DNA of 64,000 nt from Zunongwangia endophytica (GTDB lineage: Bacteria; Bacteroidota; Bacteroidia; Flavobacteriales; Flavobacteriaceae), in assembly GCF_030409505.1 (NCBI RefSeq), contig NZ_JAUFPZ010000002.1:2735501-2799500 (forward strand), in the 5' to 3' direction. The notes under the pieces were generated by a model. That model searched no databases. It saw only the letters and a list, made by a program, of their open reading frames with translations, and was not told the origin of the DNA. This document shows, piece after piece, positions 27,168 through 36,034 of the stretch. A program made the translations under genes and the position numbers. Every line of letters begins with the position of its first letter. Position 1 is the stretch's first letter.

Positions 27168-27557
27168 TTATAAATTTACATGAATTGATTCAGCAAGTTC
27201 TTTAAGTTGTTCTTCGCTCATCTCGTGATGATTTGCAAAATTCATATCTCCCATATCATTTAACGGAATTAAATGCACATGCACGTGAGGAACTTCCAAA
27301 CCTACAACGGCGACACCTACTCTTTTGCACTCAACTGTCTTTTCTAGTGCTAATGCTACTTTTCTAGAAAAACGCATAAGTTCCATATACATTTGTTCGT
27401 CCATATCGAAAATATAGTCGACCTCTTTTTTAGGAATACATAGCGTATGACCTTTAGCATTAGGCCGAACATCTAAAAAGGCTAAAAACTGACTATCCTC
27501 TGCAATTTTATAAGCAGGAATTTCACCGTGAACTATTTTTGTAAATAAGCTGGACAT
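27168..27557 (-). CDS. HIT-family nucleotide-binding hydrolase
   Basis: 129 residues. The histidine triad is HVHVHLIPL near residues 95-103. The N-terminus SLFTKIVHGEIPAYKI and LDVRPNAKGHTLCIPKKEV are standard for the HINT branch. It splits AMP-linked substrates such as adenosine phosphoramidates. It sits between greA and the thioesterase gene; the greA-HIT order recurs in flavobacteria, as far as I recall. Confidence 0.92.
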   Translation of the reverse strand: MSSLFTKIVHGEIPAYKIAEDSQFLAFLDVRPNAKGHTLCIPKKEVDYIFDMDEQMYMELMRFSRKVALALEKTVECKRVGVAVVGLEVPHVHVHLIPLNDMGDMNFANHHEMSEEQLKELAESIHVNL

Positions 27558-27591
27558 AATTTCAATTTTGATTAGGTTCTATAAAATTAAA

Positions 27592-27634
27592 AATCCTTTT
27601 CTTCAATCTAAGTTAAAAGATTTAGAAAAGGATT
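27592..27634 (-). terminator. terminator after greA
   Basis: 11-bp stem AATCCTTTTCT (27592-27602) with AGAAAAGGATT (27624-27634), loop about 21 bases, followed on the minus strand by a T-rich run. It is 26 bases past the greA stop. Confidence 0.7.
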
Positions 27635-27659
27635 CTATTAATTCTTAAACAGTATCAAA

Positions 27660-28136
27660 TTATTCTCTCCAGATTTCAAGTACTTCAAACTTCATTACAC
27701 CGTTTGGCACAGCAATATCGGCTACTTCACCTACTTTTTTACCTAAAAGTCCTTTTCCGATAGGAGAATCTACAGATATTTTCCCGGATTTTAAGTCGGC
27801 TTCGCTTTGTGCTACCAATTTATATTTTACTTCAGCTCCATTATTTTGATTTTTAATTTTCACGTGGGAGTGAATTAAAACTTTAGAAGTATCTAATTGA
27901 GATTCGTCAATTACACGTGCGTTTGCTACAACCTCTTCCAGTTTAGAAATCTTCATCTCTAGAAGCCCCTGTGCTTCTTTTGCCGCATCGTATTCTGCAT
28001 TCTCACTTAAATCACCTTTATCTCTGGCTTCACCAATAGCTTCAGAAGCTCTTGGACGTTCTACATCTTTAAGTTGATTTAATTCTTCTCTCAACTTTTT
28101 TAGTCCTTCTGCAGTGTAATAAGATACTTTACTCAT
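27660..28136 (-). CDS. greA: transcription elongation factor GreA
   Basis: 158 residues, the normal length. The N-terminal coiled coil has the conserved acidic tip DLSENAEYDAAKEAQG, which reaches into the RNA polymerase secondary channel. The C-terminal FKBP-like domain has VDSPIGKGLLGKKVGEV. It rescues backtracked polymerase by stimulating transcript cleavage. Confidence 0.97.
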   Translation of the reverse strand: MSKVSYYTAEGLKKLREELNQLKDVERPRASEAIGEARDKGDLSENAEYDAAKEAQGLLEMKISKLEEVVANARVIDESQLDTSKVLIHSHVKIKNQNNGAEVKYKLVAQSEADLKSGKISVDSPIGKGLLGKKVGEVADIAVPNGVMKFEVLEIWRE

Positions 28137-28425
28137 AACTTCGTCGTTTTTATAATTGGTAAAGGGCCATTAAAAAGAGGCCTTTTTCCAAAAAATAATA
28201 TGTTTTTAATGATTGTATAAATCTAACGGCCTTAACTAGGCGTAGGGAATAAAAAGATTATCCACTAAATGAGGTTTTTCAAGTCTCGCGGTTTGACTGC
28301 GAACTTGAATATTCTAAGCTGCATTATCATTAGATTATTGTTATTAATAAAAAAAATCCCACCAGTAATGGGATTGATCTTAACAAATATAAGAAATTTA
28401 CATTTCCGATAAAAAAAGAAATTGA
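28137..28425. other. gap with a minus-strand-oriented hairpin
   Basis: No gene seen. A stem AATCCCA (28355-28361) with TGGGATT (28369-28375) is followed on the minus strand by a run of eight or more T, the layout of a minus-strand terminator, yet no minus-strand gene lies directly upstream of it. Near 28165-28185 a GGCC-N10-GGCC hairpin lies in the greA leader. Confidence 0.45.
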
Positions 28426-28860
28426 ATGAAGCGTTTTTTATTTTTTAATATGCTATTGGTTTTATTAACAGGCTGTTCTTCGAGCGACGATGGTATTAAT
28501 AACAACCCCAATTTAGTCAATATAAACTTCGGTTTCAATGTCAATCTTGATCTTCCACAATACAATCAATTAAATTTCCCGGGGAATCAAATAACTATTT
28601 ATAATGAAGGAATTGGGATTAAAGGAGTAGTTATTTATAATGTAAATAACGATCTTTTTCTAGCTTACGAATTAAGTGATCCAAATCATGCGCCCAATGA
28701 TTGTTCTGCAATGACTTTGAATGGGATTGAAGCTACCTGTAGTTGCGAAGGAAATGTATACAACATCATCACCGGTGAACAGGTGGAAGGAGAAGATGAT
28801 TATGCGATGAAACCCTATAGAGTAGAAAAGCGAGGCAATACAATTACCATTTCTAATTAA
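28426..28860 (+). CDS. lipoprotein with a Rieske-like domain lacking the usual ligands
   Basis: 144 residues with a lipobox (VLLTGCSS) and an Asn-rich linker. The C-terminal ~100 residues follow the outline of a Rieske iron-sulfur fold: FPGNQITIYNEGIGIKGVVIY, then NDCSAM where C-x-H would be, and ATCSCEGNVYNIITGE where C-x-x-H-G would be. The two cysteine positions are kept but both histidines are replaced (by Met or Ala, and by Glu), so a normal 2Fe-2S cluster is not expected. The link to Rieske is my reading of the pattern. It is exported and probably anchored in a membrane. Confidence 0.6.
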   Translation: MKRFLFFNMLLVLLTGCSSSDDGINNNPNLVNINFGFNVNLDLPQYNQLNFPGNQITIYNEGIGIKGVVIYNVNNDLFLAYELSDPNHAPNDCSAMTLNGIEATCSCEGNVYNIITGEQVEGEDDYAMKPYRVEKRGNTITISN

Positions 28861-28925
28861 TTATTAAAACTACTGCGAGAAGAGGGATTTGTATTCAAAT
28901 AATTTGAAGAGCAGTTAGAATAAAA

Positions 28926-28958
28926 AATGCCCGAAATTTTTCTCAAATTTCAGGCATT
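28926..28958 (-). terminator. terminator after the TPP-riboswitch TonB receptor
   Basis: A long stem, AATGCC-GAAATTT with AAATTTC-GGCATT, one internal mismatch and a 5-base loop. It is followed on the minus strand by TTTTT. It is 26 bases past the receptor stop. Confidence 0.78.
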
Positions 28959-28983
28959 AGAACTAAAAATAAATCAAATATAT

Positions 28984-31338
28984 TTAAAATTTAAGCGTAA
29001 CCCCAGCGAGAAAATTGATTGTAGCCTGCGGGTAATAAGCAACATAACCATCATCATAATATCCATTAGAGATGTACTTTTCATCAAAAATATTATTCAC
29101 CAAACCGGTAAATAGTACTTCTTTAAAAAGCGGTGCATTATCCCAGGTATATTGAATATTTAAATCGTTTACAAGATAATCATCCAATTCTGAACTTTCT
29201 GCTTCAATATTGCTCATATACTGTTCTCCTACATATTTGGTTAACCAGTTTATTCGCAAATTTTTTAAAGGATTTACCTGTATCATATTCCCGCCTACAA
29301 TCGAAGGAGAAAATGAGATATCGGTATCACCAATATTCACCTGTTCATCATCTACAATAGTTAAAAAGTCTATATTTTTATTTCGACTTAAAGCAATATT
29401 AGGTCGTATGCTCAAATAATCTGTAATCCTAAAAGTAGCATCTATTTCTAACCCTAAACGATAACTTTCATCGCTATTTTCTCTTAAAGCAGCGCCTTCA
29501 TTATCAATTTGCCCTGTTAAAACTAATTGATCCTTATAATCCATAAAATAAAGATTAGCGTTTATTTGGGTTTTGGAATCATTAAATCGCCATCCTAATT
29601 CGTAGTCATTAAGTTTTTCTTCTGTTGGATTGGGTTTGTTGTTACTAATGGCCGCCTCATAATCGCGCCTTACCGGCTCGCGATGTGCCCTGGCGAACGA
29701 ACCATATAATTGATGTGCTTTATTGAACTGGTAAGTGAAGCCAAATTTAGGATTAAAAAACGAAAAACTATCGTTGACGTTAAATACTTCCAATTCTTCG
29801 GTTGGACCGGTAGCTTCATAACTAATGGTTCTTAATTGCAAATCGCCATACATAGCTAATTTTTCAGTAATAGAGACTGTTGTTTTTCCGTAGATATTAA
29901 AATCGGTTTTAACGGCATTATTAAAGTAAAACGGTTCTAATGGATCATTATTTCTGGCAAATCGGGTATAAATCACTTCTCCAAAGTGATCGCCGTCGTA
30001 GCGGTTCCAACCTCCTCCTAAAATAGCGTCTACTTTACTATTTTTATAATTCAAACTAAAAGTCGTACCATAAAAATGATTATCCAACCAGCTCGTATTT
30101 ACAAGATCTGATGTAGTTACTTCTTCTCCATTAGCCATAAAATTAGATAATCCAAAAGAATTTAAATTGGCGTCTTCCTCATATTCTTCGTAATAACCTC
30201 TTCCGTAGGTATAATGGAACGCCAAGTTTGAAGACCAGTTAGTATCGTATTTTTGATTCCATAATAACTGGTAATGATCTTGCTGATAATTATCGGTTTG
30301 GTTATCGTAAAATTTTATATTGCCCTGCTCATCGGTATATTCACCAGAGGGATTATAAGTTCGGTTAGTATCCAATACATCACCTGGTATACCGTTCCAA
30401 GCCTGGTATGTGCGTTGTTTTCCTCCAAACATAATAGCTTTTACCAACGTATTATCTGCAACATAAGCACCTTGCAAAAAGTAAGATTTCAGTTCAGAAT
30501 CTGCTCTATCAATATATCCGTCACTTTTGATTAATGAAGCTCTTCCTGAAAAATCCCAATGATCATTAAAAAGACCTGTATTGAATTTAGCAGTATGTTT
30601 ATGGGTATTGAAAGATCCATAACTATTGGCAACCTCAGCAGATGCTTCTTCACTATACCTATCGGTTAAAATATTGATACTGGCACCAAAAGCCCCGGCT
30701 CCATTAGTTGAAGTTCCTACACCACGTTGTAACTGAATATTTTCTGTAGAAGAAGCAAAATCTCCCAAATTTACCCAGAAAGTTCCTTGGCTTTCAGCAT
30801 CGTTATAAGGCACACCGTTGATTGTTACATTTGTTCGAGTAGCATCACTACCACGCACTCTAATCCCCGTGTAACCTACGCCGTTCCCGGCATCTGTGGT
30901 TGTTACTACAGATGGCAGATAATTCATCAAAATAGGAATATCCTGTCCTAAATTCCTACTTTCAATTTCTTCGTTAGATAAATTGCTAAAAGTGATAGGA
31001 GAATCGGCATCTACACGAATAGAACGTAAAAAAACTTCTCCTAAAACCTCTTCAGCATCACCAAAATCTACATCTAATATTTGATCTTCAGTAAGGTTTA
31101 CTTCGTAGGATTTTCTATTTCCGAAGACAAAATCGATAGTATAATCACCTTCTGACAAAACAAGTCGATACTCCCCTAAATCATTGGTTTGCGTACCTTC
31201 TTTTTCTTCAGAAACATAAACTGTTACTCCGCTTAAGGGTTCTCCTTTTCGACTTACTATACCTTTTAGCTCATATTGCTGCGCAAGAGCAGACATACTA
31301 AAAAGTATAACTAAACTACTGAATAATATATTTTTCAT
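28984..31338 (-). CDS. TonB-dependent receptor, probably for thiamin compounds
   Basis: 784 residues from the ATG at 31338 (the frame is open to 31371). Signal peptide ending LAQQ, then a carboxypeptidase-regulatory-like domain (about 20-95: YELKGIVSRKGEPLSGVTV), a plug (NLGQDIPILMNYLPSVVTT, GIRVRGSDATRTNVTINGVPYNDAE in pieces) and a 22-strand barrel ending TINFLAGVTLKF. It lies directly downstream of a TPP riboswitch on the same strand, and is the only gene before the terminator. Regulation by TPP points to uptake of thiamin or its phosphates across the outer membrane, as has been predicted for such receptors in Bacteroidota. Confidence 0.92.
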   Translation of the reverse strand: MKNILFSSLVILFSMSALAQQYELKGIVSRKGEPLSGVTVYVSEEKEGTQTNDLGEYRLVLSEGDYTIDFVFGNRKSYEVNLTEDQILDVDFGDAEEVLGEVFLRSIRVDADSPITFSNLSNEEIESRNLGQDIPILMNYLPSVVTTTDAGNGVGYTGIRVRGSDATRTNVTINGVPYNDAESQGTFWVNLGDFASSTENIQLQRGVGTSTNGAGAFGASINILTDRYSEEASAEVANSYGSFNTHKHTAKFNTGLFNDHWDFSGRASLIKSDGYIDRADSELKSYFLQGAYVADNTLVKAIMFGGKQRTYQAWNGIPGDVLDTNRTYNPSGEYTDEQGNIKFYDNQTDNYQQDHYQLLWNQKYDTNWSSNLAFHYTYGRGYYEEYEEDANLNSFGLSNFMANGEEVTTSDLVNTSWLDNHFYGTTFSLNYKNSKVDAILGGGWNRYDGDHFGEVIYTRFARNNDPLEPFYFNNAVKTDFNIYGKTTVSITEKLAMYGDLQLRTISYEATGPTEELEVFNVNDSFSFFNPKFGFTYQFNKAHQLYGSFARAHREPVRRDYEAAISNNKPNPTEEKLNDYELGWRFNDSKTQINANLYFMDYKDQLVLTGQIDNEGAALRENSDESYRLGLEIDATFRITDYLSIRPNIALSRNKNIDFLTIVDDEQVNIGDTDISFSPSIVGGNMIQVNPLKNLRINWLTKYVGEQYMSNIEAESSELDDYLVNDLNIQYTWDNAPLFKEVLFTGLVNNIFDEKYISNGYYDDGYVAYYPQATINFLAGVTLKF

Positions 31339-31464
31339 TCGTAACAATGATTTACGAATAAAAGGGGCCATTATTCCATTTAAAAATTTGGTTGAAAAAA
31401 ATAAATCCTGAATTTCTCTAAAAAATTTAGAGCATATCCAGGAGCGCTAGTGCTTTGTTTAAGC

Positions 31465-31541
31465 ACTTATCCCTTGGCAGCATTACCTGCCCAGGTTCAT
31501 TGGGTATAATCTCAGCCCTAAAGGCACCCCTTATGAGATCG
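31465..31541 (-). ncRNA. TPP (thiamin pyrophosphate) riboswitch
   Basis: Read on the minus strand: AAGGGGTGCC, then GGGCTGAGATTATACCC (CTGAGA is the complement of 31510-31515), then TGAACCTGGGCAGGTAATGCTGCC, then AAGGGATAAG. These are the conserved blocks of the THI element in the right order and spacing. P1 closes through CTCAT with ATAAG (one C-A mismatch). Downstream, a hairpin AGTGCTT / AAGCACT (31449-31467) overlaps the 3' side of P1 and could be the expression platform. The receptor ATG is about 125 bases further down. Confidence 0.93.
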
Positions 31542-31544
31542 CTG

Positions 31545-31552
31545 CAAATGTA
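31545..31552 (-). promoter_or_regulatory. -7 box for the riboswitch-receptor transcript
   Basis: TACATTTG on the minus strand, matching TAnnTTTG. It ends 4 bases before the riboswitch starts, so transcription would begin at the edge of the aptamer. No good -33 box is seen. Confidence 0.6.
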
Positions 31553-31626
31553 AAACGGTTTTTTTGATTTATAGCTATCATTCCAATTGATTTAAATCCC
31601 GTATTTTTGAAGAGTTTGAAAAAGAT

Positions 31627-34065
31627 ATGCAAAACACCAAAAGATCTATAACCCTAAAAGTAGTTGCAGGCTACCTTCTTATCGCAATTTTAGTGGTTGT
31701 AGCGGTCTGGTTTATTTACAATCGCGTGGTCATCTTTAGCAATATGGCTCAAAGTAACAGCAGCAACAACGCGCAATTATTTTTGGTGAGTGAAATTACA
31801 AGTGATCTTTATGAAACAGAAAATGTTAGCCGCCGTCTTATCCAAACAGGAACTAAAGAAGATATTAAACTTTACCAGGAGCAATTAGACTCCATAAAAT
31901 TAAACCTGATCGAATTAGATCAGGAATACGATGAAGACAATCTGCATACCGAGTTAGATAGCATTTATAAACTTCTGGATTTAAAAACAGAAAACCTGGA
32001 AGCCCTTATAAAATTACGCGAGCAAGAAAGAAACACCAATTACTATAAACAAGTAATGGAAGAACTTAATCGCGTAAACGAAAATTTTGAAGCCAATCAG
32101 GGTTACGATAATCGCTTTAACGATCTAGAGCCTTATCAAAAAAGAGTATTAGTAAAATGGCTGGAATATGCCAGAGAAGACAACGCAAAGTCACTTACTA
32201 ATCAAACCGCAGACTCACTAGTGAGCTCGGTAAAAAAAGTACTAAACGATTTTCAGGAAGCTAATATTCGATTTAGAAACTCAGTATTCGAAAAAGAAAA
32301 TGACCTGCTGGATAACGATATGGTTCTTAATCAGCAACTAAGAAAAATTCTTGCCAATATTGAACAAGATGAGCGTGTAGCATCTATCGAAAGAACTGAA
32401 AAAGCACAGCAAACCCTAGAAGATACTGTTAGCATTATACTCATTTCTGGTGTTGTTTGTGTGATAGTAATCTTGCTTTTTTTGATGCTCATTATTCGCG
32501 ATGTACGCCGAAGCCAACAATATCGTTTAGAACTGGAGGAAGCAAAAAACTTCGCGGAGACCTTGTTAAAAAGAAGAGAGCAATTAATGGCGGCCATTAC
32601 GCACGATCTTCGCTCACCATTGAATACTGTGATTGGCTATTCTGAATTACTGGATAAAACCAAACTTGCCAGCAAACAGCAACACTATTTGAGTCAGATT
32701 AACAAGTCGTCAGATTTTATTCTCCGATTGGTAAACGACTTACTGGATCTATCGAAACTGGAAGCCGGTAAAATGTTGGTTGAAAATTTACCTTTCAATC
32801 CCAAAAATCTTATTACCGATACAGTCCAAAATAATATTCCTGCAAAGCAAAATAAAGATCTTGAAATTAACATTGAAATTTCTGAAGAAGCCGATTCACA
32901 ATATTCCAGTGATCCTTTCAGAATCAAACAAATCATCGCGAATTTGGTAACCAATGCTATTAAATTTACTGAAAAAGGTGAAATTCTCGTCACAGGTGCT
33001 ATTCAGAAAAGAAGCAAGCATTCTTCGCTGATTATTAAAGTAAAGGATACCGGTATCGGAATTTCTAAAGAAAAACAAGAGGTCATATTTGAAGAATTTA
33101 GTCAGGAAAATAGCGGAATCGAAAAAAAATACGGCGGTAGTGGTTTGGGGCTTACCATTACAAAAAGCCTAACCTCACTTTTAAAAGGAGAAATTCAACT
33201 TCAGAGCGACCAAGGTAAAGGAAGCGAGTTTACCGTGATTATTCCGGTAAAAGAATTGAAGAAAGAAGCTGCTAAGGATAAACAAATAAAACAACCTCCA
33301 AAAATCCGGAATATTGACTTCGGAAATAAAAAGATTTTGGTAGTTGACGACGAACCGGCTCAATTAGCCTTGACCTTAGAGTTTTTAAGAAGTCATCAAC
33401 TGAAGTATGAAACCGCAGAAAATGGAAAAAAAGCTTTAGCACTTTTAAACGAAAATGAATACGATCTAATTCTTACCGATATTCAGATGCCTATTATGGA
33501 TGGCTTCCAATTAATGAACAACATCAAAAAGAATGATCGACTGCGTAAAATACCGATTATCGCTTTGTCTGGCCGCACCGATATGAAAGATGAAGTTTAT
33601 AAACTTACCGGTTTTACGGCAAAGTTGACTAAACCTTTTAAAGCTCAAGATCTTTTACTTAAAATCAGCGAAATATTTGACCTCAACATAAATCAAAAAG
33701 AGGTTTTAGCTGAAAGCAAGTCTAAATCAGCTTCAGAAGCAACCGAATTATATAATTTAGAGGATATTTATATGTTTTCTGGAGAAGACTCAGAAGCCAT
33801 GCAGGTTATCCTCAAAGCCTTTATAGAAAGTTCAGAAGAAAATATTCAGAAACTCAAAATATGTAAAAAGAAACACGATTTTGAGACTATTGGTCAAATT
33901 GCGCATAAAATGCTACCGATGATAAGGCAAATGAAAGTTCTTCTTTTAATTCCAATTTTAGAAAAGCTGGAACGTAAACAAGAAACTTCAATAGCTGAAG
34001 TAGATCAGGTAATAAACCAATTAGAAAAGTTGATGCAATCTTTAGAAACTGAGGTTACAGCTTAA
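31627..34065 (+). CDS. hybrid sensor histidine kinase with receiver and Hpt-like domains
   Basis: 812 residues. Membrane segments near 9-30 and 270-291 enclose a helical, four-helix-bundle-like sensor region rich in coiled coil. HisKA box ITHDLRSPLN with H326; HATPase motifs NLVTNAIKF, DTGIGIS and GSGLGLTITKS; then a receiver domain with phospho-acceptor D618 in LTDIQMPIMDG and K in LTKPF. The last ~90 residues resemble an Hpt domain, with H760 in IAHKMLP. It is therefore a full phosphorelay in one chain. It is convergent with a sigma-54 response regulator, the likely final target, and their coding ends overlap by 11 bases. Confidence 0.93.
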   Translation: MQNTKRSITLKVVAGYLLIAILVVVAVWFIYNRVVIFSNMAQSNSSNNAQLFLVSEITSDLYETENVSRRLIQTGTKEDIKLYQEQLDSIKLNLIELDQEYDEDNLHTELDSIYKLLDLKTENLEALIKLREQERNTNYYKQVMEELNRVNENFEANQGYDNRFNDLEPYQKRVLVKWLEYAREDNAKSLTNQTADSLVSSVKKVLNDFQEANIRFRNSVFEKENDLLDNDMVLNQQLRKILANIEQDERVASIERTEKAQQTLEDTVSIILISGVVCVIVILLFLMLIIRDVRRSQQYRLELEEAKNFAETLLKRREQLMAAITHDLRSPLNTVIGYSELLDKTKLASKQQHYLSQINKSSDFILRLVNDLLDLSKLEAGKMLVENLPFNPKNLITDTVQNNIPAKQNKDLEINIEISEEADSQYSSDPFRIKQIIANLVTNAIKFTEKGEILVTGAIQKRSKHSSLIIKVKDTGIGISKEKQEVIFEEFSQENSGIEKKYGGSGLGLTITKSLTSLLKGEIQLQSDQGKGSEFTVIIPVKELKKEAAKDKQIKQPPKIRNIDFGNKKILVVDDEPAQLALTLEFLRSHQLKYETAENGKKALALLNENEYDLILTDIQMPIMDGFQLMNNIKKNDRLRKIPIIALSGRTDMKDEVYKLTGFTAKLTKPFKAQDLLLKISEIFDLNINQKEVLAESKSKSASEATELYNLEDIYMFSGEDSEAMQVILKAFIESSEENIQKLKICKKKHDFETIGQIAHKMLPMIRQMKVLLLIPILEKLERKQETSIAEVDQVINQLEKLMQSLETEVTA

Positions 34066-35404
34066 TATCGTACTGTTTCAATTTATTATACAGTGTTTTT
34101 CGATCTATGGAAAGCATTCTTGCAGCTTTGCTTTTATTTCCCGCTGTTTTCTCTAACGCCTCAAGAATCATTTTCTCTTCATTTTTATTTTTGAAAAGGC
34201 CATAATCTTCCTCATTCTTTTCGGCTGTAGCAATTTCATGCGGTAACACTTTCATGGGGATTAAATCATCCTGAGTTAACAGTACCGCTCGCTTAACCAT
34301 ATTTTTAAGCTCTCGTAAATTACCAGGCCATGAGTAGCTTTTAAAAGCATCTACAGCATCATCGGTAAATCCAACAACATCTTTTTCTAAATCAATATTA
34401 GCTTCTTCTAGAAAATGGTCGGCAAAAAGCATCAAATCTTCTTTTCGATCTTTTAAGGAAGGTACTTTTACCGAAAATTCGTTTAAACGATGATACAAAT
34501 CCTCTCTAAATTCACCATCCTTTACGGCTTGTGCAAGATCTTCGTTTGTTGCCGTGACTACGCGAATATCGACTTCAATCTCCTTATTACTCCCTACCGG
34601 TTTAATGCGGCGCTCTTGCAAAGCTCTTAGTAACTGAACCTGTAGTTCGTAACTTAGATTTCCAATTTCATCTAGAAATAAAGTCCCGCCATTAGCAGCT
34701 TTAAAATGACCAATCTTATCATTTATAGCTCCCGTAAAAGAACCTTTAATATGTCCAAAAAATTCACTTGACGCAATTTCTTTAGGAATAGCTCCACAAT
34801 CTACTGCGATAAAAGGAGCATCTTTACGTTTACTCTGAAAATGTATACTTTTGGCAACATTTTCTTTCCCGGTACCACTCTCACCGGTTATTAAAACTGA
34901 CATGTTTGTAGGTGCTACCAACTCAATATAATCGTTCAATTTTCTAGATGCATCACTTACACCTTTAATGTACTGAACTGTTGAATGCGGTTTCTCCCTT
35001 TTCTCTTTTGTAGGCTGCTGTTCAGGAACTTTCTCTGCTACCACCTTTGTTTGCAACGCATTCTCTATAGTTTGCAAAATTGACTCTGGTCTAAAAGGCT
35101 TGCTAACATAATCAAAAGCACCATCTTTCATTGCTTTAACAGCCATGCTGATCTCTGCATAACTCGTCATAACAATCACCTGTGTTGCTGGATTCTTAGC
35201 TTTTACCTCTTTTAGAATAGTTAAACCATCATTATCAGGAAGCCTAACATCGGTAAGTACAAGGTTGAAATTTGATTTGGATATAATTTTTAGTGCATCT
35301 TCACCTGAAAAGCAAAGTTCTGTCTCATAATCTCTTTTAGATAAAAATGTTTTAAGCATTGTTCCGAAAGGAACGTCATCTTCTACTATGAGAATTTTGG
35401 GCAT
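34055..35404 (-). CDS. sigma-54-dependent response regulator (NtrC family)
   Basis: 449 residues from the ATG at 35404 (a TTG at 35410 is also open). The receiver has the phospho-acceptor D52 in LVLTDVRLP and K in VSKPF. The AAA+ domain carries Walker A GESGTGKE and the sigma-54 contact loop GSFTGA, in which Ser replaces Ala of GAFTGA. A C-terminal Fis-type helix-turn-helix (NKSKAARMLSIDRKTLYNKL) follows. It activates RpoN-dependent promoters. It is convergent with the hybrid kinase at 31627, so the two are probable partners. Confidence 0.94.
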   Translation of the reverse strand: MPKILIVEDDVPFGTMLKTFLSKRDYETELCFSGEDALKIISKSNFNLVLTDVRLPDNDGLTILKEVKAKNPATQVIVMTSYAEISMAVKAMKDGAFDYVSKPFRPESILQTIENALQTKVVAEKVPEQQPTKEKREKPHSTVQYIKGVSDASRKLNDYIELVAPTNMSVLITGESGTGKENVAKSIHFQSKRKDAPFIAVDCGAIPKEIASSEFFGHIKGSFTGAINDKIGHFKAANGGTLFLDEIGNLSYELQVQLLRALQERRIKPVGSNKEIEVDIRVVTATNEDLAQAVKDGEFREDLYHRLNEFSVKVPSLKDRKEDLMLFADHFLEEANIDLEKDVVGFTDDAVDAFKSYSWPGNLRELKNMVKRAVLLTQDDLIPMKVLPHEIATAEKNEEDYGLFKNKNEEKMILEALEKTAGNKSKAARMLSIDRKTLYNKLKQYDIKL

Positions 35405-35473
35405 AATCAAATTTTAAAGCGAGACGACAAATTTAGCAAACATAAATTCAACTTCTTAAAAAGAAAGTATAAA

Positions 35474-35501
35474 AAAAGAGGCCTGAAAAGTGACCTCTTT
35501 T
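35474..35501. terminator. terminator-like hairpin upstream of the sigma-54 regulator gene
   Basis: AAAAGAGG (35474-35481) with CCTCTTTT (35494-35501), A-run on the left and T-run on the right, so it can work in both directions. On the minus strand it could end the transcript of the gene at 35693. The gap 35405-35692 holds nothing else I recognise. Confidence 0.6.
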
Positions 35502-35692
35502 AATCTAATTTAGAATATAGCCTATGTATTTACTCCCATTTTTTGGAAAATCGGCCAGCAAAATCGCCAAATTTTATTTGTATTTTTTAGAAGCCCTAGT
35601 GTTAGTTAGTAGTTCCCGAGCTTCTAAAATTTAATACATGCTAACCGATTGTATCCCAATACCGCAAAGTTGGTCTCTTTGTTTTTCGGTAA

Positions 35693-36034
35693 TTAGTCTA
35701 TAACTTCATCCTCTTTTAACCATTCTCCTTCGGTATTCGCGTAGATCGTTTTACTCTCGCCATCCACAGCTACCTTTAATTTGTATATTTTTTCTTCGTC
35801 CTGCATTTTCACCCAAGCTTCAGAAGCCACAGCGTTAAATTCTGTCATTGTAGCGTCTTTAATTGATTGTGGCAATGCTAAAACATCAATCGACTGAAAT
35901 TCCCCAATTTCTGGAGCAGATTGTGGTTCTACCTCTTCAGTTTCTGGTTCCATTGGTTCTTCTTGTGCTTGAATTGATTGGGTTGCAAAAAACAATCCTA
36001 GAATAGCAAACGATGATAATATTGACTTTTTCAT
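35693..36034 (-). CDS. small secreted acidic protein, unknown function
   Basis: 113 residues. Signal peptide ends near IQAQ, then a Glu/Pro-rich stretch (PMEPETEEVEP) and a domain of about 65 residues: LPQSIKDATMTEFNAVASEAWVK, ... IYKLKVAVDGESKTIYANTEGEW (given in part). The second half has the K-L-x-V-x-x-x-G-x-x-x-x-I-Y-x-x-x-G-E-W outline of a PepSY-like unit. Exported, probably periplasmic. It stands alone with long gaps on both sides. Confidence 0.68.
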   Translation of the reverse strand: MKKSILSSFAILGLFFATQSIQAQEEPMEPETEEVEPQSAPEIGEFQSIDVLALPQSIKDATMTEFNAVASEAWVKMQDEEKIYKLKVAVDGESKTIYANTEGEWLKEDEVID

